A stretch of DNA of 64,000 bases. It comes from Actinomycetota bacterium (GTDB lineage: Bacteria; Actinomycetota; Acidimicrobiia; Acidimicrobiales; Ilumatobacteraceae). Under the pieces are notes generated by a model. The model was not told the DNA's origin, did not search any database, and saw only the letters and a list, made by a program, of their open reading frames with translations. How positions within the stretch are numbered: position 1 is the first letter of the stretch; each line of letters begins with the position of its first letter. The DNA is taken from positions 2,914,001 to 2,978,000 of the forward strand of contig CP064997.1 in the NCBI GenBank assembly GCA_016700055.1, written 5' to 3'. This document shows, piece after piece, positions 47,486-56,258 of this stretch. The position numbers were made by a program, and so were the translations under genes.

Positions 47486-47546
47486 GCGGTGGATGCTTGC
47501 ACGCGCCGCCGCGTTATGGGGAACCCGGGAAGTGGTCGCGTAGCGA

Positions 47547-49088
47547 TCAGCCGGGGCGAGCGCCGAGGGCGGGCCAGGATCCCAGCTGATCCAGGGCACG
47601 CACGGTGGAGGGCACCGCCGCTCGCGGCACCGGGTGGCTGATCAGGAAACCCTGCGCCTTGTGGCAGCCGAGCTCGCCGAGGATCTGGAGCTGGCGGACG
47701 TCCTCCACCCCCTCGGCCACCGTGTCGAGCCCCAGCGAGCGCCCCATGGCGACGATCGCGCGCACCAGCGAGCGCGCGCTCGGGTCGGTGGCGAGCCCGC
47801 ACACGAAGGCCTGGTCGATCTTCAACCGGTTGATCGGGAACCGCTGGAGCAGCGACAGCGACGAATAGCCGGTGCCGAAGTCGTCGATCGCGATCCGTAC
47901 GCCGAGCGCCCTGATCCGGCGCAAGGTGGCGAGGGCCTGCTCGGGCTCGGTCACCATCACCCCCTCGGTCACCTCCAGCCAGAGCTGGCGCGCCGGCACG
48001 CCGGAGCGGATGAGCGCTTCGTTGACGATGCCGAGGAAGTTCGGGTCGCGGAGCTGTCTCGGCGACACGTTGACCGACATCGACGCCATCGGCCCGCACT
48101 CGCCTTCGTCGATCCACGAACGCAGGTGGGTGAGCGCTTCGACGAGCGCCCAGGACCCGATCGGCACGATCGTGCCGGTCTCCTCGGCGATGGGGATGAA
48201 CTCCCCTGGCGGCACGAACGTGCCCTCCGCGCGCTCCCAGCGCATCAGCGCCTCGAACCCGTCGACGTCACCGTGCTCGATGTCGATGACCAACTGGTGA
48301 TACAGCCTCAGCTCGTCGTGCTCGAGTGCCCTGTAGAGCGCGGTCTCCGTGGCAAGGCGGTGCGACGCGCTGTGCAGCATCGACTCGTCGTACAAGGCGA
48401 TGCTGTTGCGGCCACGGTTCTTGGCCCGGTACATCGCCGCGTCGGCGGCGCGCAGCAGGTCGTCTGCATACTCGTTCGCGTTCGGGTTGGCGCTCGCGAC
48501 CCCGATGCTCGGCGTGACGAAGAGATCGCCCGTGCGCAGCGTGATCGGCTCGCGAAAGGCATCCAGCACCTTGTCGGCCAACGCCATCGCGGCGTCGGGA
48601 CCGCTCGATCCGGGGTCGAGCACGACGAACTCGTCACCGGCGATCCGCCCGACCGTCGCGCCCGCGGGGACGACGTCGAGCAGCCGGGCGGCGACCGTGG
48701 TGAGCACGATGTCACCGACGGCGTGCCCGAGGCTGTCGTTGATCGTCTTGAACCGGTCGAGGTCGATGAACAGCACCGCCGGCCGGCGCCCGGACTCCCA
48801 GGAAGCAGCCAACGCGCCGGAGATCATCTCGATCAGCAGCGCCCGGTTCGCCAGCTCGGTCAGGGGATCGGTGTGGGCGGACTGGCGCAGTGCGGCGTGC
48901 TCACGGTTGCTGGCCCTCGACCGATGCGCGGCCCGCGCGGCAACCGCGAGCACGGCGGCGATGGCGAGCGCGCGAGCGGCCACGCCCCGTGCACTCCAGA
49001 AGACGATCCACACCCCGACCAGCGCCACCGCGCCGTCGACAAGGGCGCCCGAGGACCAGAACCTCCCGTGCCCACGTTCGGTAGCCAT
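47547..49088 (-). CDS. Membrane-anchored GGDEF-EAL cyclic-di-GMP enzyme
   Basis: Two N-terminal hydrophobic stretches (about residues 17-47) anchor a GGDEF domain (HTDPLTELANRALL, FIDLDRFKTINDSLGH, GRIAGDEFVVL) and an EAL domain (GFEALMRW, SMSVNVSPRQL, LWLEVTEGVM, AIDDFGTGYSSL, LKIDQAFV, AEGVED, KAQGFLISHP). The EAL metal residues are complete, so phosphodiesterase activity is likely. The diguanylate-cyclase motif is AGDEF rather than GGDEF, which can still be active. ATG 49088 follows TACATT by 10 nt. It is divergent from phoH. Confidence 0.9.
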   Translation of the reverse strand: MATERGHGRFWSSGALVDGAVALVGVWIVFWSARGVAARALAIAAVLAVAARAAHRSRASNREHAALRQSAHTDPLTELANRALLIEMISGALAASWESGRRPAVLFIDLDRFKTINDSLGHAVGDIVLTTVAARLLDVVPAGATVGRIAGDEFVVLDPGSSGPDAAMALADKVLDAFREPITLRTGDLFVTPSIGVASANPNANEYADDLLRAADAAMYRAKNRGRNSIALYDESMLHSASHRLATETALYRALEHDELRLYHQLVIDIEHGDVDGFEALMRWERAEGTFVPPGEFIPIAEETGTIVPIGSWALVEALTHLRSWIDEGECGPMASMSVNVSPRQLRDPNFLGIVNEALIRSGVPARQLWLEVTEGVMVTEPEQALATLRRIRALGVRIAIDDFGTGYSSLSLLQRFPINRLKIDQAFVCGLATDPSARSLVRAIVAMGRSLGLDTVAEGVEDVRQLQILGELGCHKAQGFLISHPVPRAAVPSTVRALDQLGSWPALGARPG

Positions 49089-49185
49089 GTGACCACGCAA
49101 TGTAGTTTCAGTCGGTGATCGAACGTGGGAATGGTCGCTGCGGGGTACGGTGTGCCACCACGCCGCGGCGCTGGCCAAACACCAC

Positions 49186-50142
49186 ATGACAACACGAGCC
49201 TCCACCGCCTCCGTCGTCGTCCCCGGTTCGCACCTCATGCCCGCGCTGCTCGGCACGCGTGACGCACATCTGCGCCGCATCGAGGCTGCGTTCCCCGACA
49301 CCGAGATCCACGTGCGCGGCAACGAGGTGTCCCTCAGTGGCGCCGGCGCCGCCGCCGTCGGGCACCTGCTCGAAGAGCTCGTGCTCCTGCTGCAGCGCGG
49401 CGAGCCACTCGACGACGCCACCATCGGGCGCAGCATCGACATGATCCGCGCCGACGAGCGGCCGAGCACGGTCCTCACCGACGACATCATGCGCAGTGCG
49501 CGCGGGCGGTCGATCCGCCCCAAGACCGCCGGGCAGAAGCGGTACATCGATGCCGTCCGGGCGAACGTGATCACGTTCGGCATCGGCCCGGCCGGCACGG
49601 GCAAGAGCTGGCTCGCGGTGGCGATGGCGGTCCAGGCCTTGCAGGCCAAGGCGGTGCAGCGGATCATCCTCACCCGGCCCGCGGTCGAAGCCGGCGAGCG
49701 TCTCGGATTCCTGCCCGGCGACCTGATGGCCAAGGTCGACCCGTACCTACGCCCGCTGTACGACGCGCTCTACGACATGCTCGAACCCGACGGTGCCCAG
49801 CGGATGCTCGAGCGCCAGGCGATCGAGGTGGCACCGCTCGCGTTCATGCGGGGGCGCACCTTGAACAACAGCTTCATCATCTTGGACGAGGCCCAGAACA
49901 CGACGCCGGAGCAGATGAAGATGTTCCTCACGCGCATCGGCTTCGGGTCCAAGGTCGTGGTCACCGGCGACGTCACCCAGATCGACGTCCCCGACGGGCG
50001 CAGCGGTCTCGCCGGGTTGGAGCGCATCCTCACCGACATCGACGGGCTCGCGTTCGTGCACCTGACTGCGGCAGACGTAGTGCGGCACCGCATCGTCGCC
50101 GACATCGTCGCCGCGTACGAGAGAGGCCCGACCGGTGGGTGA
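49186..50142 (+). CDS. phoH: PhoH-family ATPase (YbeZ-like)
   Basis: The 318-residue protein has Walker A FGIGPAGTGKSWLAVAMA near residue 133, LTRPAVEAGERLGFLPGDLMAKVDPYLRPLYDAL, and Walker B FIILDEAQNTTPEQMKMFLTR, with a KH-like N-terminal domain. It is an RNA-related ATPase/helicase that works with YbeY. The 8-nt overlap with ybeY and the corC-like gene behind it reproduce the widely conserved phoH-ybeY-corC order. ATG 49186 is chosen; TACGGT at 49146 suggests a leader of about 30 nt. Confidence 0.92.
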   Translation: MTTRASTASVVVPGSHLMPALLGTRDAHLRRIEAAFPDTEIHVRGNEVSLSGAGAAAVGHLLEELVLLLQRGEPLDDATIGRSIDMIRADERPSTVLTDDIMRSARGRSIRPKTAGQKRYIDAVRANVITFGIGPAGTGKSWLAVAMAVQALQAKAVQRIILTRPAVEAGERLGFLPGDLMAKVDPYLRPLYDALYDMLEPDGAQRMLERQAIEVAPLAFMRGRTLNNSFIILDEAQNTTPEQMKMFLTRIGFGSKVVVTGDVTQIDVPDGRSGLAGLERILTDIDGLAFVHLTAADVVRHRIVADIVAAYERGPTGG

Positions 50143-50734
50143 GGCGTCCCGGCCACGCCTCGGCAGGCAGCGCCGCGTCGGTGGCGACGAGGCGGCCGAG
50201 GTGTTCTGCGCCGACGAGCAGACCGAGGTGCCCGTCGACGTGGCGCGCTGGCAGCGTCTTGCCGAAGCGGTGCTCGTGGCCGAAGGCGTGCGCGGGGGCA
50301 CCGAGCTCTCGCTGCTGTTCATCGACCGAGCGTCGATCACCGAGCTCAACGAGACCCACCTCGGCGCCGCGGGGCCGACCGACGTGCTCTCGTTCCCGAT
50401 CGACGCCGGTGAGCTGGTGGAGATCGTCGCCGGCCCCGGAGGGGCGACCCGCGGGCCCGACCGCCCGCCCGGCGACCTGAGCGACCTGCCGCTGCTGCTC
50501 GGCGACGTGGTCATCTGCCCCGCCGTCGCCGCGGAGCAGGCCGGCGGGCACGCAGGCACCATCGAGGACGAGCTGGCCCTGCTCGTGGTGCACGGCATCT
50601 TGCACGTGCTCGGTCACGATCACGCCGAGCCGGACGAGGCCGCCCGCATGCGCCGGCGTGAGCTCGAGCTGTTGGAGGCCCACCACTGGGGTGCTCCGCC
50701 GCCGGCCGGTTTCCGCCAGGAGCACTCGGCATGA
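50135..50734 (+). CDS. ybeY: Endoribonuclease YbeY (rRNA maturation factor)
   Basis: The 199-residue protein carries the metal site VVHGILHVLGHDHAEPDEAARM, with three zinc-binding His, and upstream TDVLSFPIDAG, typical of YbeY. It matures the 3' end of 16S rRNA and takes part in ribosome quality control. It has ~30 extra residues at the N-terminus (DEAAEVFCADEQTEV) and an insert (GGATRGPDRPPGDLSDLP). GTG 50135 overlaps phoH; the stop overlaps the next gene by ATGA. Confidence 0.92.
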   Translation: MGEASRPRLGRQRRVGGDEAAEVFCADEQTEVPVDVARWQRLAEAVLVAEGVRGGTELSLLFIDRASITELNETHLGAAGPTDVLSFPIDAGELVEIVAGPGGATRGPDRPPGDLSDLPLLLGDVVICPAVAAEQAGGHAGTIEDELALLVVHGILHVLGHDHAEPDEAARMRRRELELLEAHHWGAPPPAGFRQEHSA

Positions 50735-52104
50735 TCGCGGCCTCGTTCACCTCCGTCGATCTCGTCATGGCGATCGTGATCGTGCTGCTGCTGTTCATCC
50801 TCGTGCTGCTCGCCGTCGCCGAAACCTCGCTGAACCGGATCTCGCGGGTGAAGGCGAAGGCGATCGCCGAATCGAGGGGCACCAAGGCGGCGCAGTCGCT
50901 AGAGCGCCTCGTCACGCATCCGGAGCGGTTCATCAACCCGGTGCTGGTGACGATCACGTTGTGCCAGACCGGTCAGGCGTTCCTCACCTCGCTGCTCGCC
51001 TCCCGGCTGTTCGGGGCGGTCGGGGTGGCGGTCGCCTTCTTGCTCAACGTGGTCGTGTTCTTCGTGGTGTCCGAGGCGATGCCGAAGACATGGGCGGTGC
51101 TGTCGGCCGAGCGCGCGGCGCTCGCCACGGCCCGGTTCACCGAGGCGCTGGTCAACTTCCCGCCGCTGCAACTGCTCTCCCGGGGCTTGATCGGGTTGAC
51201 GAACGTCCTGTTGCCCGGCAAGGGGCTGAAGCAAGGCCCGTTCGTCTCGGAGCAAGAGCTGCTCGGGATCGTCGGTGCCGCCGCCGACGACGAGGTGATC
51301 GAGCACGAGGAGCGCGAGCTGATCGAGTCGATCATCGAGTTCGGCGACACCGTGGCTCGCGAAGTGATGGTGCCGCGACCCGACATGGTCGTCGTGAGCA
51401 GCTCGGAGAGCGTCACCGCCACGCTCGACCTCGCGCTCGAGCACGGCTTCTCCCGCCTGCCGGTGGTGCAAGAGGACGGCGACGACGTGATCGGCCTCGC
51501 GTACACGAAGGACTTGATGCAGGCGGAGCGCACCGGCGGCGGGTACCGCCCGGTCACCGAGTTCTTGCGTCCGGTGCGGTTCATCCCCGAGAACAAGGCC
51601 GTCGCTCGGCTGATGCGCGAGATGCAGGCCGAGAAGGCGCACCTCGCGATCGTCGTCGACGAGTACGGCGACATCGCCGGGCTGGTCTCGCTGGAGGACT
51701 GCCTCGAGGAACTGGTCGGCGAGATCCACGACGAGTACGACAACGAGACCGCCGAGGTCGAGGCGCTGGACGACGGCGGCTACCTCGTCGACGGCGGCAC
51801 CAGTGTGTCTGACCTGAACGAGCTGCTCGGCCTCGGCCTGCCCGACGAGGAGTGGGACACGGTCGGCGGGTTCGTGTTCGGCACGCTGGAACACGTACCG
51901 GTACCCGGCGAGACGGTGGACCACGAAGACTGGCGCTTCCTGGTCGAAGAGGTGGAAGGGCGCCGTGTCCGCCGGGTGCGGGTCAGTGCGATCGGTGCCC
52001 GCCACCGCCACTTGGGCCATCACCACGCCGAGCCCGACCCCGGCGAGCGTCACGCCGACCCGCTGGTCGCCGACGAACCCTCCAGTTCTCGGTCGGATTT
52101 GTGA
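50731..52104 (+). CDS. CNNM/CorC-HlyC family membrane protein with CBS pair
   Basis: DUF21 transmembrane part (about residues 10-150; AETSLNRISRVKAKAIAES, LASRLFGAVGVAVAFLLNVVVFFVVSEAMPK) is followed by two CBS domains (VMVPRPDMVVVSSSESVTATL, FSRLPVVQEDGDDVIGLAYTKDL; VDEYGDIAGLVSLEDCLEELVGEIHDEYD) and a CorC_HlyC C-terminal domain. The family exports Mg2+/Co2+ or regulates it. The C-terminal tail (ARHRHLGHHHAEPDPGERH) is His-rich, possibly metal-binding. The last residues SRSDL and the stop are encoded by repeat copy 4. Translation is coupled to ybeY. Confidence 0.9.
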   Translation: MIAASFTSVDLVMAIVIVLLLFILVLLAVAETSLNRISRVKAKAIAESRGTKAAQSLERLVTHPERFINPVLVTITLCQTGQAFLTSLLASRLFGAVGVAVAFLLNVVVFFVVSEAMPKTWAVLSAERAALATARFTEALVNFPPLQLLSRGLIGLTNVLLPGKGLKQGPFVSEQELLGIVGAAADDEVIEHEERELIESIIEFGDTVAREVMVPRPDMVVVSSSESVTATLDLALEHGFSRLPVVQEDGDDVIGLAYTKDLMQAERTGGGYRPVTEFLRPVRFIPENKAVARLMREMQAEKAHLAIVVDEYGDIAGLVSLEDCLEELVGEIHDEYDNETAEVEALDDGGYLVDGGTSVSDLNELLGLGLPDEEWDTVGGFVFGTLEHVPVPGETVDHEDWRFLVEEVEGRRVRRVRVSAIGARHRHLGHHHAEPDPGERHADPLVADEPSSSRSDL

Positions 52105-52133
52105 CACATAGCGCGACTCATCCGACCGAGAAC
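52085..52133 (+). repeat. 49-bp palindromic-end repeat, copy 4 (forms the end of the CorC-like gene)
   Basis: Identical to copy 1 (gactC). It supplies SRSDL-stop in the same frame as copy 3 and lies in the convergent gap before the MFS gene stop. Confidence 0.9.
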
Positions 52134-52144
52134 GGAGGGGCGCG

Positions 52145-53392
52145 CTAGGCCGCCGCTAGCGCTTCGGCGCGGGCTAGTGCTGCCGGCCGCACCGGCCAGG
52201 CGCCCACGACCAGCGCGACGAGGGTGACCACGCCTCCGGCGATGAACGGGGCCCTGATGTCGACGTGGTAGGCCAGCTGGCCGCCGATCAACGCACCGAT
52301 CGCCACCGATCCGGTGCCGAGCCAGCGGAAGATGCCGTTCACGCGGCCGAACAAGTGCTTGGGGATGAGCCGTTGGCGAAGCGACACCGAGATCACGTTC
52401 CAGACCGTCGTCGCCATGCCTTCGGCGGCCGCGATCAGCGCCACCATCCACACGCTCGTGGCCAGCCCCATCGCGATCTGGCACATCCCGAACGCGAAGT
52501 AGGCGCCGAGCAGAGCTGACGACGAGCCGAGGCGCTCGGCGAAACGATCGCCGAGCAGACCACCGGCAACTGCGCCGAGAGCCATCACCGCGAGCAGCAG
52601 GCCGTACCCGCGCTCGCTGACCCCCAGCTCCTCGGCCGCGAACTTGACGAACACCGCGTATCCGAAGTGCAGGCCGAGGTTCACCGCGGCGAGCAGCATC
52701 GCGAGGCTGAGCAGCAGGGGGCTGGCGAACAGCCAGCGGAATCCGTCGGAGAGCTCGGTGCGGAATGGGCTCGGCAGTTTGGACGAGGTGGGAGCCGAAC
52801 CCGGCGCGAACCGGATGCTGGCGATCAGCGCCGCCGCCAGCAGGAAGGAAGCGGCGTTGATGCCGAAGGGCAGCCCGATCATCGCCACGAACAGCCACGC
52901 CCCGATCGGCAGCCCGACGAACCCGTTGCCGACGACCTCGGTGGCGTACAGGATCCCGTTCGCTCTCGGGAGCTGCTCCGGTTGGACGATCGACGGCAGG
53001 AAGGCTTGCGCCGTGCTGTCGAACAGCACCTCGCCGATGCCGACCCCGACCAGGATGACGAGCAGCCCCTCGATCCCGAGGCGACCGGTGGCTGCGCCGA
53101 CGGCGATCACGGCGAACAGCGCCGCGCGCACGACGTTCGCGATGACCATCGTGTGCTGGCGGTCCCAGCGGTCGATCCAGACTCCGATCGGCAACGAGAA
53201 GATGAGCCAGGGCAACGAGGCGGCGAACGTCACCGCGGCGATCATCCGGGCGTCGTCGGTGAGGCTGTACGCGAGCAGCGGCATCGCGGCCAGGTTCATG
53301 CCGTCACCGGTGTTCGACACTGCGGTGGCGCCCCACTGGCGCCAATAGGCGGACGGTAGACGCGCCGGGTCTGCCGCGCGGCCAGCCCTCAT
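52145..53392 (-). CDS. MFS transporter
   Basis: The protein of 415 residues has about 12 hydrophobic helices. It shows an N-terminal WRQWGATAVSNTGDGMNLAAMPLLAYSL helix 1, the loop 2-3 motif FSLPIGVWIDRWDRQHTM (G-x-x-x-D-R) and a duplicated pattern at VAGGLLGDRFAERLGS. It belongs to the efflux-type MFS (enterobactin-exporter/MDR-like). Substrate unknown. ATG 53392 is supported by the conserved start of helix 1. Confidence 0.85.
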   Translation of the reverse strand: MRAGRAADPARLPSAYWRQWGATAVSNTGDGMNLAAMPLLAYSLTDDARMIAAVTFAASLPWLIFSLPIGVWIDRWDRQHTMVIANVVRAALFAVIAVGAATGRLGIEGLLVILVGVGIGEVLFDSTAQAFLPSIVQPEQLPRANGILYATEVVGNGFVGLPIGAWLFVAMIGLPFGINAASFLLAAALIASIRFAPGSAPTSSKLPSPFRTELSDGFRWLFASPLLLSLAMLLAAVNLGLHFGYAVFVKFAAEELGVSERGYGLLLAVMALGAVAGGLLGDRFAERLGSSSALLGAYFAFGMCQIAMGLATSVWMVALIAAAEGMATTVWNVISVSLRQRLIPKHLFGRVNGIFRWLGTGSVAIGALIGGQLAYHVDIRAPFIAGGVVTLVALVVGAWPVRPAALARAEALAAA

Positions 53393-53424
53393 CGCCTCGC
53401 CAGCCCCGTCATCAGGCCGCGAAA

Positions 53425-54549
53425 CTACCCCGTCCGTGACAGCAGTTCCGTGCGACGCACCTTGCCGAGTGCAGTTCGCGGCACGACGGTCACGAGTTGC
53501 AGCTCGCGCGGCGCGCAGAACGTGGCGAGATCTGCCTTCACGTGCGCGCGCAGCTCGTCGAGGGTGGGGGGCTCGACCTCGTCGGCGGGGACCACGAACG
53601 CCACCACCCGCTGGCCCCACACCGGGTCGGCGCGCCCGGCGACGGCGACGTCGGCGACGGCGCGATGGCTGCGCAACGACCGCTCGACCGCGTCCGGCCA
53701 CACGTTCTCGCCGCCGGTGATGATCAGCTCGCCGCGGCGACCGGCGACCGTGAGCCGGCCGTCGGGCAGCAGGCCACCGAGGTCGCCCGTCGCGAACCAG
53801 CCGTCCGCGTCCAACGGATCGTGGCCGTCGCGGTAGCAGCGCAGAAGCATCGGACCGCGCACGTGGATCTCGCCTGCGTCGTCGACGCGGATCTCGACGC
53901 CGGGGAGGGCATGCCCCTCGTAGACCACCCCGCTACCGGTCTCGGTCATACCGTAGGTGGCGACGGTGTTGTCTGGGCGGGCCGCGGGCGGGGGACCACC
54001 GCCGAGCAGGATGACCCGGAAGAGGCGGGGGTCGATCCGGGGGAGTGCCGTCGCGACGAGCGAGACGAGGGTGCACCCTGCGCGAGCGGCGGCGCCAACC
54101 TGCTCGGCGTCGAAGCCGGGCAGCACCGTGAGTCCGGTGCCGGTGACGAGCGCCCTCGTCACCACCGAGAGGCCCCCGACATGGGCGAGCGGCAGGCACG
54201 CGAGCCATCGGTCGCCGCTCGATACGTCGAGCCAGGTGCTCGACGCCCGCGCCGAGGCCGCGACGGCGTCATGGGTGAGCACGACCCCCTTCGGCTCACC
54301 GGTCGATCCGCTGGTGGCCACCACGAGGGCGTCGCCGGGCTCGGTCGGTCGCCCTCCGGGGAGACTGCGTTCCTCGAGGCCTTCGTCGATGACACTCCCC
54401 GGCGCCATCGACGCGGTCACCGCCCTCTTCGCCTTCGGCGGCAGGCGCTGGTCCACCGGGAAGGCGGTGTCGCCGCGGTCCCACACCCGGCGCAGGGCGT
54501 CGACGAAGTCGGGCCCCCCGGGCAGGTCGAGAGCGACGAGCGACGCCAC
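53425..54549 (-). CDS. menE: o-Succinylbenzoate-CoA ligase MenE
   Basis: The 374-residue adenylate-forming enzyme has ALVVATSGSTGEPKGVVLTH (P-loop-like A3 motif), ATYGMTETGSGVVYEG (A5), WFATGDLGGLLPDGRLTVAGRR (A7-A8) and a C-terminal TALGKVRRTELL with the catalytic Lys. It is short, as is common in menaquinone-pathway ligases, and its position opposite menA supports the assignment. GTG 54549 lies 6 nt after TAACCT, a leaderless arrangement. Confidence 0.87.
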   Translation of the reverse strand: MASLVALDLPGGPDFVDALRRVWDRGDTAFPVDQRLPPKAKRAVTASMAPGSVIDEGLEERSLPGGRPTEPGDALVVATSGSTGEPKGVVLTHDAVAASARASSTWLDVSSGDRWLACLPLAHVGGLSVVTRALVTGTGLTVLPGFDAEQVGAAARAGCTLVSLVATALPRIDPRLFRVILLGGGPPPAARPDNTVATYGMTETGSGVVYEGHALPGVEIRVDDAGEIHVRGPMLLRCYRDGHDPLDADGWFATGDLGGLLPDGRLTVAGRRGELIITGGENVWPDAVERSLRSHRAVADVAVAGRADPVWGQRVVAFVVPADEVEPPTLDELRAHVKADLATFCAPRELQLVTVVPRTALGKVRRTELLSRTG

Positions 54550-54555
54550 GCGGAC

Positions 54556-54561
54556 AGGTTA
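54556..54561 (-). promoter_or_regulatory. -10 hexamer of menE
   Basis: TAACCT on the reverse strand ends 6 nt before the menE GTG. Confidence 0.45.
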
Positions 54562-54583
54562 AGGGCGCTGGCAGACTGGCGAC

Positions 54584-55450
54584 ATGAACCGCTGGGTGAT
54601 CGGTGCACGACCGCGCACGCTTCCTGCCGCCGTCGTGCCCGTGGCCGTCGGGGCGGCGTGCGCGGTGGGCGAGGGCGGTGCGGTCTGGTGGCGCGTCCCT
54701 GTGGCGCTGGTCGTCAGCCTCGCCCTGCAGGTGGGGGTCAACTACGCCAACGACTACAGCGACGGCGTACGGGGCACCGACGACGCCCGGGTCGGCCCGA
54801 CGCGTCTCGTGGCCTCCGGTCTGGCGACACCGCGGTCCGCGAAGCGCGCCGCGCTCGTGGCCTTCGGCGTCGCCGCCGTGGCCGGGTTGGCCCTCGCCGC
54901 GACGACCACGTGGTGGCTGCTCGCGGTAGGGGCGGCGTGCCTGCTGGCCGGCTGGTTCTACACGGGTGGGCCGCGGCCCTACGGGTATCTCGGGCTGGGC
55001 GAGTTGTTCGTGTTCGTGTTCTTCGGGCTCGTCGCCACCGCGGGCACGACCTTCGTCGTCGTCGAGCGGGTAACGGCGCTGTCGCTCGTCGCTGCCGCCG
55101 GAGTCGGGTTCCTCGCTTGCGCGTTGCTGGTGGTCAACAACCTGCGTGACATCCCCTCCGACACCTCCGTCGGCAAGCGGACGCTCGCGGTGCGCCTCGG
55201 CGACGCGCGCACGCGCCAGATGTACGTGCTGCTCGTCGCCGGCGCTCTCCTCGCGGCCGCAGCGACGGCGCCGTGGCGGCCGCTCGCGCTCGCGGCCGTA
55301 CCCTTCGCCGCGGCGGCTGCCGTCAGACCCGTCGTCGCCGTACGCCGCGGTGCCAAGGGGGCAGAGCTCGTCACGGTGCTCGCCGGCACGGGCGGGTTGC
55401 AGCTCGTCTACGGCGCGTCGCTCGCGCTCTTCCTCTCGCTCGGTGCCTGA
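54584..55450 (+). CDS. menA: 1,4-Dihydroxy-2-naphthoate polyprenyltransferase MenA
   Basis: The 288-residue integral membrane prenyltransferase has the first Asp-rich motif NYANDYSDGVRGTDD and the second NNLRDIPSDTSVGKRTLAVRLG, with 8-9 hydrophobic helices around them. It attaches the isoprenoid tail to DHNA with loss of CO2. ATG 54584 is on the opposite strand from menE with only 34 nt between the starts. It overlaps the 3' end of menH by 43 nt. Confidence 0.92.
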   Translation: MNRWVIGARPRTLPAAVVPVAVGAACAVGEGGAVWWRVPVALVVSLALQVGVNYANDYSDGVRGTDDARVGPTRLVASGLATPRSAKRAALVAFGVAAVAGLALAATTTWWLLAVGAACLLAGWFYTGGPRPYGYLGLGELFVFVFFGLVATAGTTFVVVERVTALSLVAAAGVGFLACALLVVNNLRDIPSDTSVGKRTLAVRLGDARTRQMYVLLVAGALLAAAATAPWRPLALAAVPFAAAAAVRPVVAVRRGAKGAELVTVLAGTGGLQLVYGASLALFLSLGA

Positions 55451-56223
55451 AGCTGTTCCACAGGGTGGGCCTGCAGGAACTCGCGCACGAGGCGGATCAC
55501 CTCGGCAGGTCGTTCGAGGTGCGCGGCGTGTCCGGCGTCGGGCACCACCGCAAGTTCGGCTCGGGGCATCGCTGACTTCATCCGCCGCGCGATCTCGGTG
55601 AACTTGTGATCGCGCTCCCCGGTGATCAGGAGTGTCGGGCACGTGATCCGGCCGATCTCGGGCCACAGATCGGCCTGCGTGCCGGTGCCGCAGCGGCGCA
55701 GGCTCGACGCGAGACCGGCGGCCGTGTTGCCGCCCCGCTCGGCGCGGTCGGCGGGGTCGTCGGGCAGCCCGGCGAACATCGGGTTCGACAGCCACCGGTC
55801 GAGGAACGCCTCGACCCCGTCACGCTCGAGGTCTTCGGCCAACTGCTCGTCGCTGCGCCGGCGCGCCGCCCGCTCGGCCGGGTCGGAGATGCCAGGGGTG
55901 GCGCCGACGAGCACGAGCCGTTCGACGAGCGCGGCGTGGGCGAGTGCCAGGTGAAGGCACAGCCGGCCACCCATCGAGTAGCCGACGTACGTTGCCCGCC
56001 CTCCCGCCGCGCCGAGGAGTGCGGCGCCATCCGGGAGGTCGGTGTCGACGTCGGCTGATCCGCCGTGGCCGGGGGCGTCCACCGCGCTCACGTGGTAGCG
56101 CTCGGCCAGCTGGCGGGCGATCGGCAGCCACGAGCGCCCGGTCTGGGTGAAGCCGTGCACCAGCACCAGGCGTTCCCCGCCGCCGAGCGACCAGGTGGCG
56201 AGCGCGCGCGCCTTGTCGGCCAT
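55408..56223 (-). CDS. menH: SHCHC synthase-like alpha/beta hydrolase MenH
   Basis: The protein of 271 residues is an alpha/beta hydrolase with LVLVHGFTQTGRSW (oxyanion segment), nucleophile VGYSMGGRLCLHLAL near residue 85 and late VPDAGHAAHLERP with the His. The GYSMGG form and GFTQTG match MenH, which eliminates pyruvate from SEPHCHC. The neighbouring menD supports this. ATG 56223 is directly after a TATCGT hexamer plus 8 nt. Confidence 0.87.
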   Translation of the reverse strand: MADKARALATWSLGGGERLVLVHGFTQTGRSWLPIARQLAERYHVSAVDAPGHGGSADVDTDLPDGAALLGAAGGRATYVGYSMGGRLCLHLALAHAALVERLVLVGATPGISDPAERAARRRSDEQLAEDLERDGVEAFLDRWLSNPMFAGLPDDPADRAERGGNTAAGLASSLRRCGTGTQADLWPEIGRITCPTLLITGERDHKFTEIARRMKSAMPRAELAVVPDAGHAAHLERPAEVIRLVREFLQAHPVEQLQAPSERKSASDAP

Positions 56224-56231
56224 CGACGGTG

Positions 56232-56249
56232 ACGATAGGCCCCTATCGT
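56232..56249. promoter_or_regulatory. Back-to-back divergent promoter of menH and menD
   Basis: ACGATAGG (56232-56239) and CCTATCGT (56242-56249) form an 8-bp perfect inverted repeat with a 2-bp centre. Each arm contains TATCGT on one strand, placed 8 nt before the menH ATG and 9 nt before the menD ATG. Two initiating polymerases could not occupy it at once. Confidence 0.6.
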
Positions 56250-56258
56250 GTCGAGCCG

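Noticed and set aside
40518..52133. The four 49-bp repeats as a CRISPR array
   Set aside because: Copies are kilobases apart with genes between them; there are no spacers and no cas genes.
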